The notes: generated by a model not told the origin, from the letters alone. Shown: positions 16,933 through 25,448, numbered from the stretch's first letter. The stretch: 64,000 nt of DNA from Paraburkholderia acidipaludis NBRC 101816 (GCF_000684975.1 NZ_BAXZ01000030.1:25747-89746), one strand, 5' to 3'. Numbers and translations: made by a program.

Positions 16933-18057
16933 TTACTGCGAGACTTCGAGCGCCCACAAACCGTATTGCTTCACGCCGTCCGAATCGATGTTCGACTTGT
17001 CGATCAGATAGGTCGGCCACGCGTAATTCGCGGGCACGTCCTTCTTCGCTTCGTAGTCCGTGATGAAGCTCATCGCCTTCGCCGACATGCCGATCGGGTT
17101 CTGCGAGATCGTCGCATCCTGCTTGCCCGCCCGGATCGCCTGCAGCGCCTGGGCCGTGCCGTCCGCGCCGATGACCATGATGTGATCCGGATCGCCCAGC
17201 GGCTTGTAGCGGCCCGCATTGTCGATGGCCTTCTCGGCGCCCACCGTGTTGTCGTCGTTGGCGCCGAACACCGCATCGATCTTCGGATACTTCTGCAGGA
17301 TACTCGTCATCGCGTTGAGCGACTTCTCCTGATCGAAGCCGCCTTCCTGACGCGCGACGACCTTGATGTCGGGATACTTCGCGATTTCCTGCGAAAAGCC
17401 TTTCTCGCGATCCGTCGCCGCGGTCGTGCCGACAAGGCCGATCAGATCGACCACGTTGCCCTTCGGCGAGCCATAGCGCTTCGTCAGCTGGTCGGCGATC
17501 CACTTCGCGCCGGTGGCGCCCAGCGCCACGTTGTCCGATGCGACGAACGACGTGACCTTGCCGCCGTCCGAGCCCCGGTCGAGCATGAAGACCGGCACGT
17601 TCATCGAATTCGCCTTCTCGACCGCCGGGATGATCGCCTTCGAATCGATCGGATTGAGCACGAGCGCGTTGACGCCCTGGCTCAGGAGGTTCATCGCGTC
17701 GTTGACCTGCTGCTGCGCGTCGCCGTTCGCGTTGGTCTGCACGAGGTCGAAGCCTTGCTGCTTCGCGCCCCGCTCCACGCCGTTCTTCAGGCCTACGAAG
17801 AATGCGTTGTTGAGCGTGGCGATCGAGAAACCGACCTTCAGCTTGCCGCCCGCGGGCGCCGCGGCGGCCGGGGTTTGCGCGCTTGCGGGTGCATTCGCCG
17901 CCGCCGCGCCGGACGAAGCATCGCTGGACGATGGCGACTCGCTCTTCGAGCAACCGCCCAGCACCGCCGCGAAGGCCAATACCACCGCGCCCAACGAGAC
18001 GCCCATGCGCGCACGCGGCGCGGCCCCTCTGTCGAAACCTGCCGAACTCCACGCCAT
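16933..18057 (-). CDS. Periplasmic sugar-binding protein (RbsB-like, lipoprotein signal)
   Basis: A 374-residue type I periplasmic binding protein. The start at 18057 (MAWSSAGFDRG) has AAGGAG seven bases before it. The export signal ends VLGGCSKS, a lipobox, so the protein is probably lipid-anchored, unlike E. coli RbsB. A low-complexity Ser/Ala linker follows. The mature domain begins KVGFSIATLNNAFF, with QTNANGDAQQQ, ALVLNPIDSKAI and DGTAQALQAIRAGKQDATISQNP, the pattern of ribose/allose-type binding proteins. It leads the transporter part of the operon and follows the aldolase after 62 bases. The predicted ligand is a pentose derivative such as 5-deoxyribose or 5-methylthioribose, judged only from context. 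Confidence 0.92.
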   Translation of the reverse strand: MAWSSAGFDRGAAPRARMGVSLGAVVLAFAAVLGGCSKSESPSSSDASSGAAAANAPASAQTPAAAAPAGGKLKVGFSIATLNNAFFVGLKNGVERGAKQQGFDLVQTNANGDAQQQVNDAMNLLSQGVNALVLNPIDSKAIIPAVEKANSMNVPVFMLDRGSDGGKVTSFVASDNVALGATGAKWIADQLTKRYGSPKGNVVDLIGLVGTTAATDREKGFSQEIAKYPDIKVVARQEGGFDQEKSLNAMTSILQKYPKIDAVFGANDDNTVGAEKAIDNAGRYKPLGDPDHIMVIGADGTAQALQAIRAGKQDATISQNPIGMSAKAMSFITDYEAKKDVPANYAWPTYLIDKSNIDSDGVKQYGLWALEVSQ

Positions 18058-18136
18058 CACTGTCTCCTTGATCGAATACGTTAGTTGCCGTGTGTACCGC
18101 ATTGCCGCGACTGCCCCGGGCGCGCGCTGCCCTGTT

Positions 18137-18874
18137 TCATTTGCGCGGTCCGTACCCCTTGAACTTTTCCACCACTTCCTCCATCTGCGCGTCCGAGAGC
18201 AGCGGCGGCTCGCCGAGCTGACACGCGAGCAGATACTGCTTCGCCAGCACCTCCACTTCGTTCGCGAGCCACAGCGCCCGCGCGAGATCGCGGCCGAGCG
18301 CAATGACGCCGTGATGCGCGAGCAGGCACGCGAGCCGGCCGCGCAGCGCTTCGAGCACGTGATCGGAGAGCGCCTGGCTGCCAAACGTCGCGTAGTTTGC
18401 ACATCGAATCGAATTGCCGCCCGCCGCGGCCACCATGTAATGATGAGCGGGAATGCCTCGGCCATGAATCGCGAGCGCCGTCGCCGCATTCGAATGGGTA
18501 TGGACCACGGCGCCCACTTCGGGCCGCGCCTGCAGGATGTCGCGATGAAAGCGCCATTCCGACGAGGGACGCTGCGTTTCGAAGAGCGGGTCGTCGTCGC
18601 GCACGTGAAGCGGCATCCAGACGATGCGCTCGCGCGCAAGCGCCGCGCAAGGCACGCCGCTCGGCGTGATCAGGAGTCCGTCACGCCAGCGCGCACTGAC
18701 GTTGCCCGAGGTGCCCTGATTGATGCCAAGGCGCTCCATCTCGCTCGCGGTATCGACAATCTGCTGGCGCAGTTCGGCTTCGGCCCGCACTTCGCGTGCG
18801 CGTGCCGCGGCCTCGCCTGCGTGTTGCGGGGTGCCCGTTTCGCTCATGTCGCTCATGTCGCCCATGCCGGTCAT
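18137..18874 (-). CDS. Class II aldolase of the 5-deoxyribose / methylthioribose branch (FucA/AraD superfamily)
   Basis: A 245-residue zinc aldolase. Zinc-ligand motifs are HTHS (His125, His127) and LLAHHGVI (His187/188). The phosphate-binding loop INQGTSGNVS, TPSG and the catalytic Glu in RPSSEWRFH (about 106) fit the family. It should split a 1-phosphorylated ketopentose into DHAP plus an aldehyde. The N-terminus has closely spaced in-frame Met codons (MTGMGDMSDMSE), so the exact start is uncertain; I used 18874, which overlaps the isomerase stop by four bases. In Bacillus thuringiensis (drdAIK) and in the DHAP shunt, this aldolase type works with an MtnK-like kinase and MtnA-like isomerase, exactly the neighbours here. 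Confidence 0.88.
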   Translation of the reverse strand: MTGMGDMSDMSETGTPQHAGEAAARAREVRAEAELRQQIVDTASEMERLGINQGTSGNVSARWRDGLLITPSGVPCAALARERIVWMPLHVRDDDPLFETQRPSSEWRFHRDILQARPEVGAVVHTHSNAATALAIHGRGIPAHHYMVAAAGGNSIRCANYATFGSQALSDHVLEALRGRLACLLAHHGVIALGRDLARALWLANEVEVLAKQYLLACQLGEPPLLSDAQMEEVVEKFKGYGPRK

Positions 18875-19947
18875 GCCGCTTCCCCGGGCGCGAACAGCGC
18901 CGCCAGATTGGCCTCGAACGGCGCGCGCACGATACCCAGCTCCGTCACGATGCCGGTAACGAGCTCATGCGGCGTGACGTCGAAGGCGGGATTGCGCACC
19001 TTGATGCCCGCCGGCGCGGTTCGCTGCCCGCCGAACTGCGCCACTTCGTCGGCGCCGCGCTCCTCGATGACGATATCCGCGCCGCGCGCGGTGCGCAGGT
19101 CGAGCGTGGACGAAGGGCACGCCACATAGAACGGAATGCCGAAATGCTTTGCCGCGATCGCAACGCCTAGCGTGCCGATCTTGTTCGCGACGTCGCCGCT
19201 CGCGGCCACGCGGTCGGTGCCGACGATCACGAGATCGACGAGCCCCTGCGCCATCAGCGCGGGCGCCATGCTGTCCGTGATCAGGGTGACGTCGAGCCCC
19301 GCCTGCTGAAGCTCGTAGGCGGTGAGCCGCGCGCCTTGCAGGAGCGGCCGCGTTTCGTCGGCATAGACGCGAAACGCCACGCCGTCGCCATGCGCGCGAT
19401 AGAGCGGCGCCGTCGCGGTGCCGATACCCGTTGTCGCGAGCGCGCCGGCGTTGCAATGCGTCAGCACACCGCTGCCCGCGGCGATCAGCTCGCGCCCCTG
19501 TTCGCCAATCCGCGCGCACAACTCGACATCCTCGCGGTGAATGCGCGCCGCCTCGGCCACGAGCGCTTCGTAAAGCTCCACCCCGGTCTGCGCACGAACA
19601 CTGCGGATATGGGCGCGCATGCGGTCGAGCGCCCAGCGCAGATTCACGGCCGTGGGCCGCGCGCTGTCGAGATAGGCGGCGTGCTGTTCCAGCCGTGCGA
19701 GAAACGCCTCGCGCGAAGCGGACCGCTCGCGCTGCATCGCCACGCACAACCCGTAGGCAGCCGCCACGCCTATGGCCGGCGCGCCGCGCACGCGCAGTTC
19801 GTGAATCGCGCGCCACACCGCCTCCACGCTGGTGGCCGCCTCGACCACGCACTCGCGCGGCAAGCGCGTCTGGTCGAGCAACAAGAGGGTGTCGTCGCGC
19901 CACGCAATGGTGGGGGGAAGACTCGATTTCATCGGCTGCGAGGCCAT
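18871..19947 (-). CDS. mtnA: S-methyl-5-thioribose-1-phosphate isomerase family (MtnA / DrdI)
   Basis: A 358-residue aldose-ketose isomerase of the MtnA/eIF2B superfamily. It converts 5-methylthioribose-1-phosphate (or 5-deoxyribose-1-phosphate) to the ribulose-1-phosphate form. Signature elements are RGAPAIGVAAAYG, catalytic Cys165 in THCNAG, ATAPLYRAH, YADETRPLLQGARLT and the general acid/base Asp245 in VGTDRVAASGDVANKIGT. The start at 19947 (MASQPMKSS) has GGAG at ideal spacing; the frame is open 27 codons further up but without a better site. It stands between kinase and aldolase. No other methionine-salvage gene (mtnB-D) is present, which argues for the DHAP-shunt role rather than classical salvage. 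Confidence 0.93.
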   Translation of the reverse strand: MASQPMKSSLPPTIAWRDDTLLLLDQTRLPRECVVEAATSVEAVWRAIHELRVRGAPAIGVAAAYGLCVAMQRERSASREAFLARLEQHAAYLDSARPTAVNLRWALDRMRAHIRSVRAQTGVELYEALVAEAARIHREDVELCARIGEQGRELIAAGSGVLTHCNAGALATTGIGTATAPLYRAHGDGVAFRVYADETRPLLQGARLTAYELQQAGLDVTLITDSMAPALMAQGLVDLVIVGTDRVAASGDVANKIGTLGVAIAAKHFGIPFYVACPSSTLDLRTARGADIVIEERGADEVAQFGGQRTAPAGIKVRNPAFDVTPHELVTGIVTELGIVRAPFEANLAALFAPGEAA

Positions 19948-20028
19948 GTATTCTCCGTCGATACCGCTATTCCGTATCATTTCCGCGCGTGCCATGGATC
20001 CCGCTTCATTGCGAGCCTCACTGCGCAC

Positions 20029-21300
20029 TCAAACGTCGCCGTCCAGGGGCTGCGCGAGCACTTCGGCCGCGAGCGCCACCACGGCCTCGATCGAAGCCAG
20101 CTCGCGCCGCCGCACGAGCAGCGCTTCGGCAAGACGCAGGCAGCGCACTTCCACGAGCGCGCGCACCGCGTCGTCCTTGATGCTGGTGATTTCCGCAACT
20201 TTCGCCATGCCGACGATACGCCGGATCATCTTGCAGCCCGCAAAGCCCAGCGTATCCGCAAAGAGGCGCCGCATGAAGTCCTCGCGGAACGCGTCGGCCG
20301 CGCGCGTATCGGCGGGACCGCCGATGAAGGCGCGGCCCGCCTTGCGTTCGTGCATGCGCCACAGGCCCGCGAATTTCTCCGCGAAACCGTTCCAGACCTG
20401 ATTGACCTGTTCGAGCAGCCAGCGCTGATAATCGCGCGGCTCGCGACCGCGCAGGCGATCGTGCCAGTCGCGCGCATAGTACGCCAGCAGCAGGTTCGCG
20501 ATGAAAGCGCCCGTGTCGAAACCGAACGGCCCGTAGAACGCGAACTCGGGATCGATCACATAGGTCTCGCTCTCGTTCGCCATGATCGAGCCCGTGTGCA
20601 GATCGCCATGCACGAGCGTTTCCGCATGGTTCATGAAGGCCCATTTCATCTCGCCGGCCGCGCGGCGCAGCGGCTCGTGCGAGCGCAGCCGCGCGATCGC
20701 ACTCGCGGGCAGCGCCGGGCTGTACACGTTCGACGGATCGTCTTCGAACGGGAACGTGAAAACGAGGTCCTCGGTAATCCGGCACAGCTCCGTGTTGATG
20801 TTGGCGCGCACGGCTTCCTTCTTCGCGCCGGGCGCGAGCGCCAGGTCGGAGCCGTGAAAGAGCGTGCTTGCGAGAAAAGTGGAGATATGGTCGGCGAGCC
20901 GTGGATACACGATCCCCTCGATCAGCCCCTGGCGCAGCACGCGATGCGAGGCGAGCCGCTGCATCACCATCAGGTACTTCTCGCTGTCGGCGTGATAGAC
21001 GCTTGGCACGTGCTGCGGACACAGCGCCCCGAACGAGCGCAACGCCGCCACCTCGCGCTCCATGCGCTCGCGCGGCAGCGGCCAGGCTTCGCCCACGAGC
21101 CGCAGGAACGGCGGCGCCTGTTTGACGACGACGCTGTGCCGCGGGTCGCTCGCACTGCTGACGAAATACACGTAGTTCAGGTTGCCGTCGCCGACTTCCA
21201 CGACCTCCAGGTCGCTGTCGCCACCCAGCCGCTCGCTGACGGCAGGAATGCCCCGCAGGTATGCGGTCAGTTCGGCAGCACTGAAAGCCTCGAATTGCAT
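20029..21300 (-). CDS. mtnK: 5-methylthioribose / 5-deoxyribose kinase (MtnK-like)
   Basis: A 423-residue small-molecule kinase with the protein-kinase-like fold. MtnK marks are the N-terminal VEVGDGNLNYVYFV nucleotide loop, the catalytic loop HGDLHTGSIM (residues 231-240; Asp233) and the metal-binding DPEFAFYGPFGFDTG (from Asp250). The length matches MtnK (about 400). It would make the 1-phosphate of an imported 5-substituted ribose, the first intracellular step. It follows the regulator by 36 bases and precedes the isomerase by 81. Related aminoglycoside or homoserine kinases have a different H-G-D loop, so the assignment is firm at family level; whether methylthioribose or deoxyribose is preferred cannot be read from the sequence. 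Confidence 0.93.
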   Translation of the reverse strand: MQFEAFSAAELTAYLRGIPAVSERLGGDSDLEVVEVGDGNLNYVYFVSSASDPRHSVVVKQAPPFLRLVGEAWPLPRERMEREVAALRSFGALCPQHVPSVYHADSEKYLMVMQRLASHRVLRQGLIEGIVYPRLADHISTFLASTLFHGSDLALAPGAKKEAVRANINTELCRITEDLVFTFPFEDDPSNVYSPALPASAIARLRSHEPLRRAAGEMKWAFMNHAETLVHGDLHTGSIMANESETYVIDPEFAFYGPFGFDTGAFIANLLLAYYARDWHDRLRGREPRDYQRWLLEQVNQVWNGFAEKFAGLWRMHERKAGRAFIGGPADTRAADAFREDFMRRLFADTLGFAGCKMIRRIVGMAKVAEITSIKDDAVRALVEVRCLRLAEALLVRRRELASIEAVVALAAEVLAQPLDGDV

Positions 21301-21336
21301 CGTTTTTCCTGTCCGGAAAGGGAGACGAAAATCCTT

Positions 21337-22050
21337 CTACCGCCGCTTGCGCACGAGATCGAACTTGAAGATGCTGGTGTTGTAGTAGTCGTTGCTATAG
21401 CAAACCGCGCGCCCCGTGTCGTCGAAATCCACTTCGTCGATCAGCAGGAACAGACCGAAGCTTTCCTGCAGTTCCGGCAGGTCGCGCGGCGTGAGTATCG
21501 TGGGCTGGATCGAACTGTGCGTATGCGAGAGCCGGATGCCGGCGCGCTCCAGCGTGCCGAAGAGCGACTCGCCCAGCTCGTGCTCGTCGAACACCGACTT
21601 CGGCACGATGTCGATGCAGTACGCCGCGATCGCGTCGTCCGCGCGACGCACGCGCTCCACCCGCATGCAGGCATCCCCCACCGCAATGCCGAGCTTCTGC
21701 GCGAGACTCTCGGAAGCGGCAATCGTCCTCACCTGCAAGCGGCTCGTGGACGGCACGGCGCCGACACTGTGGATCATGTCCGTCACGGACATCAGATCAT
21801 CCAGGCCGCCCTGCAGCTTCAGCACGACCTGTCTGACGAAGGTGCCCTTGCCCTGCACGCGCGTGAGGACGCCATGCGAAATCATCTGCGCCACCGCCTC
21901 GCGCAGGCTCGAACGGCCGACGCCCAGCAGCTCGCACAGCTCGGTTTCCGTGGGGATCTGATCGCCAGGCTTGAGCGAGCGCTCGCGGATCATCGCCAGC
22001 AGCGAGTCCTGGATCCGCTCGCTCATCGATTGGTCGACGCTCAGACGCAT
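21337..22050 (-). CDS. GntR-family regulator, HutC subfamily (UTRA effector domain)
   Basis: A 237-residue regulator. A winged helix-turn-helix occupies residues 1-75 (RIQDSLLAMIRERSLKPGD, TETELCELLGVGRSSLREAV, VQGKGTFV). The ligand-binding UTRA-type domain ends with the subfamily mark YSNDYYNTSIFKFDLVRKRR. It is the first gene of the leftward nine-gene cluster, 36 bases from the kinase, and probably represses it until a sugar phosphate or free sugar binds. An 18-base perfect palindrome and four 11-base repeats lie just upstream, the natural place for autoregulation. The ATG at 22050 was used (MRLSVDQSMSE); a Met at residue 9 is possible. Confidence 0.92.
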   Translation of the reverse strand: MRLSVDQSMSERIQDSLLAMIRERSLKPGDQIPTETELCELLGVGRSSLREAVAQMISHGVLTRVQGKGTFVRQVVLKLQGGLDDLMSVTDMIHSVGAVPSTSRLQVRTIAASESLAQKLGIAVGDACMRVERVRRADDAIAAYCIDIVPKSVFDEHELGESLFGTLERAGIRLSHTHSSIQPTILTPRDLPELQESFGLFLLIDEVDFDDTGRAVCYSNDYYNTSIFKFDLVRKRR

Positions 22051-22062
22051 GCTGTACTTTCG

Positions 22063-22107
22063 TAGCCCCGCTTTTAGCCCGCTTGTAGCCCGTTTATGGC
22101 CCGTTGG
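22063..22107. repeat. Four 11-bp direct repeats in the leader of the GntR operon
   Basis: Units TAGCCCCGCTTT (22063), TAGCCCGCTTG (22075), TAGCCCGTTTA (22086) and TGGCCCGTTGG (22097) recur every 11-12 bases, about one DNA turn. They lie 13-57 bases before the regulator's start codon, between it and the palindrome at 22117. Possible roles are phased protein binding or a structured leader RNA. Confidence 0.65.
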
Positions 22108-22116
22108 ACTGAATGT

Positions 22117-22134
22117 ACATCAGACGTCTGATGT
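22117..22134. promoter_or_regulatory. 18-bp perfect palindrome, candidate GntR/HutC operator
   Basis: ACATCAGAC followed directly by its reverse complement GTCTGATGT, with no mismatch. It is centred about 75 bases upstream of the HutC-type regulator start (22050) and about 95 bases from the stop of the leftward transporter gene (22220). A perfect, gapless dyad of this size is typical of a GntR dimer site. Confidence 0.65.
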
Positions 22135-22219
22135 CATCGATTCATGGTTTTCCCTCTCGTGCAGCGCAGCAGGCGCCGCGCGCCGCCCGGCGCCTGGATT
22201 CGCGGGCGACGCCCCGTCC

Positions 22220-23518
22220 TCACTCGTGGCCCTGCCGCATGAAGGGTGCGCCCACCGCCGCCACGAGCAGCAGCGCGGCCATGATGATGAGCCCGTTGCG
22301 CGTGCTGCCGGTCGTCTGCTCGATCACGCCCATCACCGAGGGGCCGAGGAAACCGCCCACGAGCCCGCAGGTATTGATGAGCGCGAGGCCGCCCGCCAGC
22401 GCCAGGCCGGAAAGACGCGACGCCGGGAACACGAACACGATCGACTGCACGACGAAGAACATGAGCGCGGTGAGCGAAAAACCGGTCAGCGCCAGCGCCG
22501 GGCCCGTAAAGGCCGCGATCAGGAGCCCCACGGCCATGACCACGAGACCGAGCAGCAGCAGGCGGCGCCCGCGTTGCGGCGTATCGGCGTACTTCGGCAG
22601 CCATGCGGCGCCCACGGCCGCCGCAATCCAGGGCAGCGAATTGAGCAGACCAATCTGCAGCGGCGTGAGCTTCCCGTAGGTGCCGATGATGCCGGGCAGG
22701 AAGAAGATCACCGTATAGATAGAGATCTGATGACAGAAGTAGATGAAGATCGCGAGCCACACCTGCGGGTCGCGCACCGCCGCGAAGGACGTATGCCCCG
22801 CACGCACCGCCGCGCCCGATGTCTCGCTGTCGAGCCGGCTGCGCACCTCTTCCGCCTGGGCGGGCGTGAGCCACGGCGCGGAGTCGGGCCCGTCCGGGAG
22901 CTTGCGCCAGACGACGAACGCCAGCGCCACGGCGGGCAGCCCTTCGGCGAGGAACATCCACTGCCAGCCCTTCAGGCCCAGCACGCCGTCCATCTCCAGC
23001 AGCGCGCCTCCCAGCGGGCCGCTCACGATGTTGGCAATGCACACGCCCAGCAGAAAATAGCCGACGGCCCGCGCGCGGTCCTCGCGCCCGAACCAGTAAG
23101 TCAGGTAAAGCATCACGCCGGGAAAGAGGCCGGCTTCGGCCGCGCCCAGCAGCACGCGCATGACGTAGAACGAAGTGGGGCCCTGCACGAACGCCATCGC
23201 CGCCGAAAGCACGCCCCACGTGATCATGATGCGCGCGATCCAGAAGCGCGCGCCGACGCGATGCATGATCAGATTGCTGGGAATTTCGAGCAGCGCGTAC
23301 GAGAGGAAAAAGAGACCGGCGCCCAGCCCGTAAGCCGCGGCCGAGATATGGAGGTCGACGGCAAGGTGCGACTTGGCGAGCGCGATATTGGTGCGGTCGA
23401 CGAAGCTGATCACGTAGGCGAGCACCAGCAGCGGCATCAGCCTGCGAAAGAGCAGTGAGGTCAACGAACGATCGGCGGAATCCGGAAGCGAAGCGTCGGA
23501 AACATGAGCGGTTGGCAT
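22220..23518 (-). CDS. MFS transporter, anion:cation symporter (ACS) family
   Basis: A 432-residue inner-membrane transporter with 12 predicted segments. The start at 23518 (MPTAHVSDASLP) is used; the longer frame overlaps the next gene. ACS marks are the first helix VISFVDRTNIALAK and the cytoplasmic loop RFWIARIMITWG. Members carry organic anions such as tartrate, phthalate, hexuronates or 4-hydroxyphenylacetate. It is the last gene of the leftward set SDR, beta-keto acid cleavage enzyme, transporter, so it probably brings in the carboxylate those enzymes process. The gap to the cleavage-enzyme gene is 101 bases. Confidence 0.9.
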   Translation of the reverse strand: MPTAHVSDASLPDSADRSLTSLLFRRLMPLLVLAYVISFVDRTNIALAKSHLAVDLHISAAAYGLGAGLFFLSYALLEIPSNLIMHRVGARFWIARIMITWGVLSAAMAFVQGPTSFYVMRVLLGAAEAGLFPGVMLYLTYWFGREDRARAVGYFLLGVCIANIVSGPLGGALLEMDGVLGLKGWQWMFLAEGLPAVALAFVVWRKLPDGPDSAPWLTPAQAEEVRSRLDSETSGAAVRAGHTSFAAVRDPQVWLAIFIYFCHQISIYTVIFFLPGIIGTYGKLTPLQIGLLNSLPWIAAAVGAAWLPKYADTPQRGRRLLLLGLVVMAVGLLIAAFTGPALALTGFSLTALMFFVVQSIVFVFPASRLSGLALAGGLALINTCGLVGGFLGPSVMGVIEQTTGSTRNGLIIMAALLLVAAVGAPFMRQGHE

Positions 23519-23619
23519 GAGCGGAAGTCTCCACGGCACGCGGGGCGGCTGCCCCGGCGTGCGACCCCGAAGGTCAGGTGAGAGGAAGCGGAAGTACGGG
23601 CATGAGCGCGGCGGCGGGC

Positions 23620-24552
23620 TTAGAAGGCCGCGCCCGCAGCACCCTTCAGCTCCAGAATGTCGCGGGCTTCGTCGGGCGAGGCCACGTCGATATTGAGGGC
23701 GTCGAGCACCGTGCGGATGCGCACGACCTGTTCCGCGCTCGAAGCCGCCAGCTGGCCGGGCCCGATCCACAGCGAATCTTCCAGCCCCACGCGCACATTC
23801 GCGCCCATGGCCGCGCCGATGGTGGCCAGCGGAATCTGGTTGCGGCCGGCACCGAGGATCGACCAGCGGAACCGGTCGCCAAACAGGCGCTGCGCGGTGC
23901 GATGCATGTGCATCAGATCTTCGGGGTCCGGACCAATGCCGCCCAGAATGCCGAACACCGTCTGCACGAACACGGGCCCCGTGACGAGCCCACGATCGAC
24001 GAAATGCTTCAGGTTGTACAGGTGGCTCACGTCGTAGCACTCGAATTCGAAGCGCGTGCCGTTCGCCGAGCCGATGCGCAGGATATTCTCGATGTCCTGG
24101 TACGTGTTCTTGAAGATCAGGTTGCGGCTGTTCTCCAGATGCTCGCGCTCCCAGTCGTGGCGAAATTCCTTGAAACGCTCCAGCATCGGAAAGAGGCCGA
24201 AGTTCATCGAGCCCATATTCAGCGAGGCCAGCTCCGGCTTGAAGGTGGTGGCCGGGCGCATGCGCTCCTCGACCGTCATATGCGGACTGCCGCCCGTCGT
24301 GATGTTGATCACCGCGTCGGTCGCGGCGCTGATCTTCGCGAGGAACGGGCGAAACAGTTCGGGATCCTGAGAAGGCCTGCCGTCGCGCGGATCGCGGGCG
24401 TGCAGGTGCAGGACGGCGGCGCCCGCGCGGGCGGCCTCGATGGCGGCCTCGGCGATTTCGTCGGCGGTGACCGGCAGATGCGGCGACATGCTCGGCGTAT
24501 GAATCGCGCCCGTTGGCGCGCAGGTGATGATGGCTTTGGCTCGCCTGGCCAT
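23620..24552 (-). CDS. Beta-keto acid cleavage enzyme (BKACE, DUF849)
   Basis: A 310-residue TIM-barrel zinc enzyme. Family marks are TCAPTGAIHTP at the N-terminus, the metal-binding VLHLHARDP (His49, His51), SLNMGSMNFG and the C-terminal NVRVGLEDSLW. BKACEs condense a beta-keto acid with acetyl-CoA and release acetoacetate and a new acyl-CoA. Known substrates include 3-keto-5-aminohexanoate, dehydrocarnitine and 3-oxoadipate. The preceding SDR (55 bases upstream) is placed to make the keto acid from a beta-hydroxy acid. The actual substrate cannot be read from these residues. Confidence 0.92.
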   Translation of the reverse strand: MARRAKAIITCAPTGAIHTPSMSPHLPVTADEIAEAAIEAARAGAAVLHLHARDPRDGRPSQDPELFRPFLAKISAATDAVINITTGGSPHMTVEERMRPATTFKPELASLNMGSMNFGLFPMLERFKEFRHDWEREHLENSRNLIFKNTYQDIENILRIGSANGTRFEFECYDVSHLYNLKHFVDRGLVTGPVFVQTVFGILGGIGPDPEDLMHMHRTAQRLFGDRFRWSILGAGRNQIPLATIGAAMGANVRVGLEDSLWIGPGQLAASSAEQVVRIRTVLDALNIDVASPDEARDILELKGAAGAAF

Positions 24553-24607
24553 AGTGTCTCCTTCCCGGTTCGGGTCGTGGCGCGGCTGGGCCGCTCGAAT
24601 AAGTGTG

Positions 24608-25405
24608 TTAACTGAGCGCCTGCGTCAACCCGTCGACGACCAGCTCCTGCCCGTGCACGCTCGCTGCCTGATCGCTGCAGGCAAAGCGCACCATGTTGGC
24701 GATGTCGCGCATCGTCACCATGCGGCCCAGCGCCGCCTGCGAGGTGTAGCTGCGGGTCACGTCCTCCACGGGCTTGCCGAGCGATTCCGCCTTGGCGGCA
24801 ATCACGGCGCGAATGCGCGGTCCGTCCACGGCGCCCGGCAGCACTGTATTGACGCGAATGCCTTGCGGCCCGAGTTCGAGCGCCAGCGATTTCGTGAAGC
24901 CCACCACCGCCCACTTCGAAGCTGAGTAGACCGAACGACCCGGCATGCCCAGATGCCCCGCGGCCGAAGAGAGGTTCACGATGGCCGGCGCGCGGCCCTG
25001 GCGCAGCCGCGGCACGGCTGCCCGCGCGCACAGGAACTGGCCCGTGATATTGACGGCGAGCGTGCGCTCCCAGTCGGCGAGCGAAAGCGTTTCGACGCCG
25101 CCCGTCGGCCCGGCCACGCCCGCGTTGTTGACGAGCACGTCGAGCCCGCCCAGCGTCGCGTCCACGCGCTCGAACAGCGCCGCCACGTCGCTCTCGCTCG
25201 ACACGTCCGCCCTGACGGCCAGCACGCCGGGCAATTCGGCCGCCACGCGCTCGAGGCCGGCCCCCGAGACGTCGCACACGGCCACGCGCGCGCCGGCTTC
25301 CACGAAGGCCCGGGTGATCTCCAGCCCAATGCCGTCCGCGCCGGCCGTCACCAGCACTCGCTTGCCAGCGAGCGATTCATCCTTCCACATGTCCGTTGTC
25401 TCCAT
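24608..25405 (-). CDS. Short-chain dehydrogenase/reductase (SDR)
   Basis: A 265-residue Rossmann-fold dehydrogenase. The nucleotide motif is TAGADGIG (residues 20-27; Ala in place of the first conserved Gly, a common variant), followed by VNNAG (92-96), LSS (145-147) and the catalytic YSASK (Tyr160, Lys164). Asp45 after the second strand favours NAD over NADP. As the first gene of the leftward trio it likely oxidises a beta-hydroxy acid to the keto acid taken by BKACE. It is divergent from the FCD-type GntR regulator at 25488, with 82 bases between start codons. Confidence 0.92.
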   Translation of the reverse strand: METTDMWKDESLAGKRVLVTAGADGIGLEITRAFVEAGARVAVCDVSGAGLERVAAELPGVLAVRADVSSESDVAALFERVDATLGGLDVLVNNAGVAGPTGGVETLSLADWERTLAVNITGQFLCARAAVPRLRQGRAPAIVNLSSAAGHLGMPGRSVYSASKWAVVGFTKSLALELGPQGIRVNTVLPGAVDGPRIRAVIAAKAESLGKPVEDVTRSYTSQAALGRMVTMRDIANMVRFACSDQAASVHGQELVVDGLTQALS

Positions 25406-25436
25406 GAGTGCGTCGTGTCCGGATTGAATCCTATAA

Positions 25437-25448
25437 CTGTGATCACAG
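25437..25448. promoter_or_regulatory. 12-bp palindrome in divergent promoter, candidate operator
   Basis: CTGTGATCACAG is a perfect dyad midway between the SDR and GntR start codons. It is followed by AT-rich ATATCATATC-like sequence. A site for the adjacent FCD-type regulator is likely, although a CRP/FNR-like protein could also bind TGTGA-TCACA halves this close together. Confidence 0.5.

Noticed and set aside
18840..18880. Short repeated ATG-TCG/CCC triplets at the aldolase start as a repeat element
   Set aside because: They encode MTGMGDMSDMSE at the protein's variable N-terminus and do not extend outside the gene. They only make the start codon uncertain.
22051..22219. CRISPR-like array because of regular repeats
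   Set aside because: Repeats are 11 bases with no spacers; they fit a promoter or leader element and not a CRISPR array.
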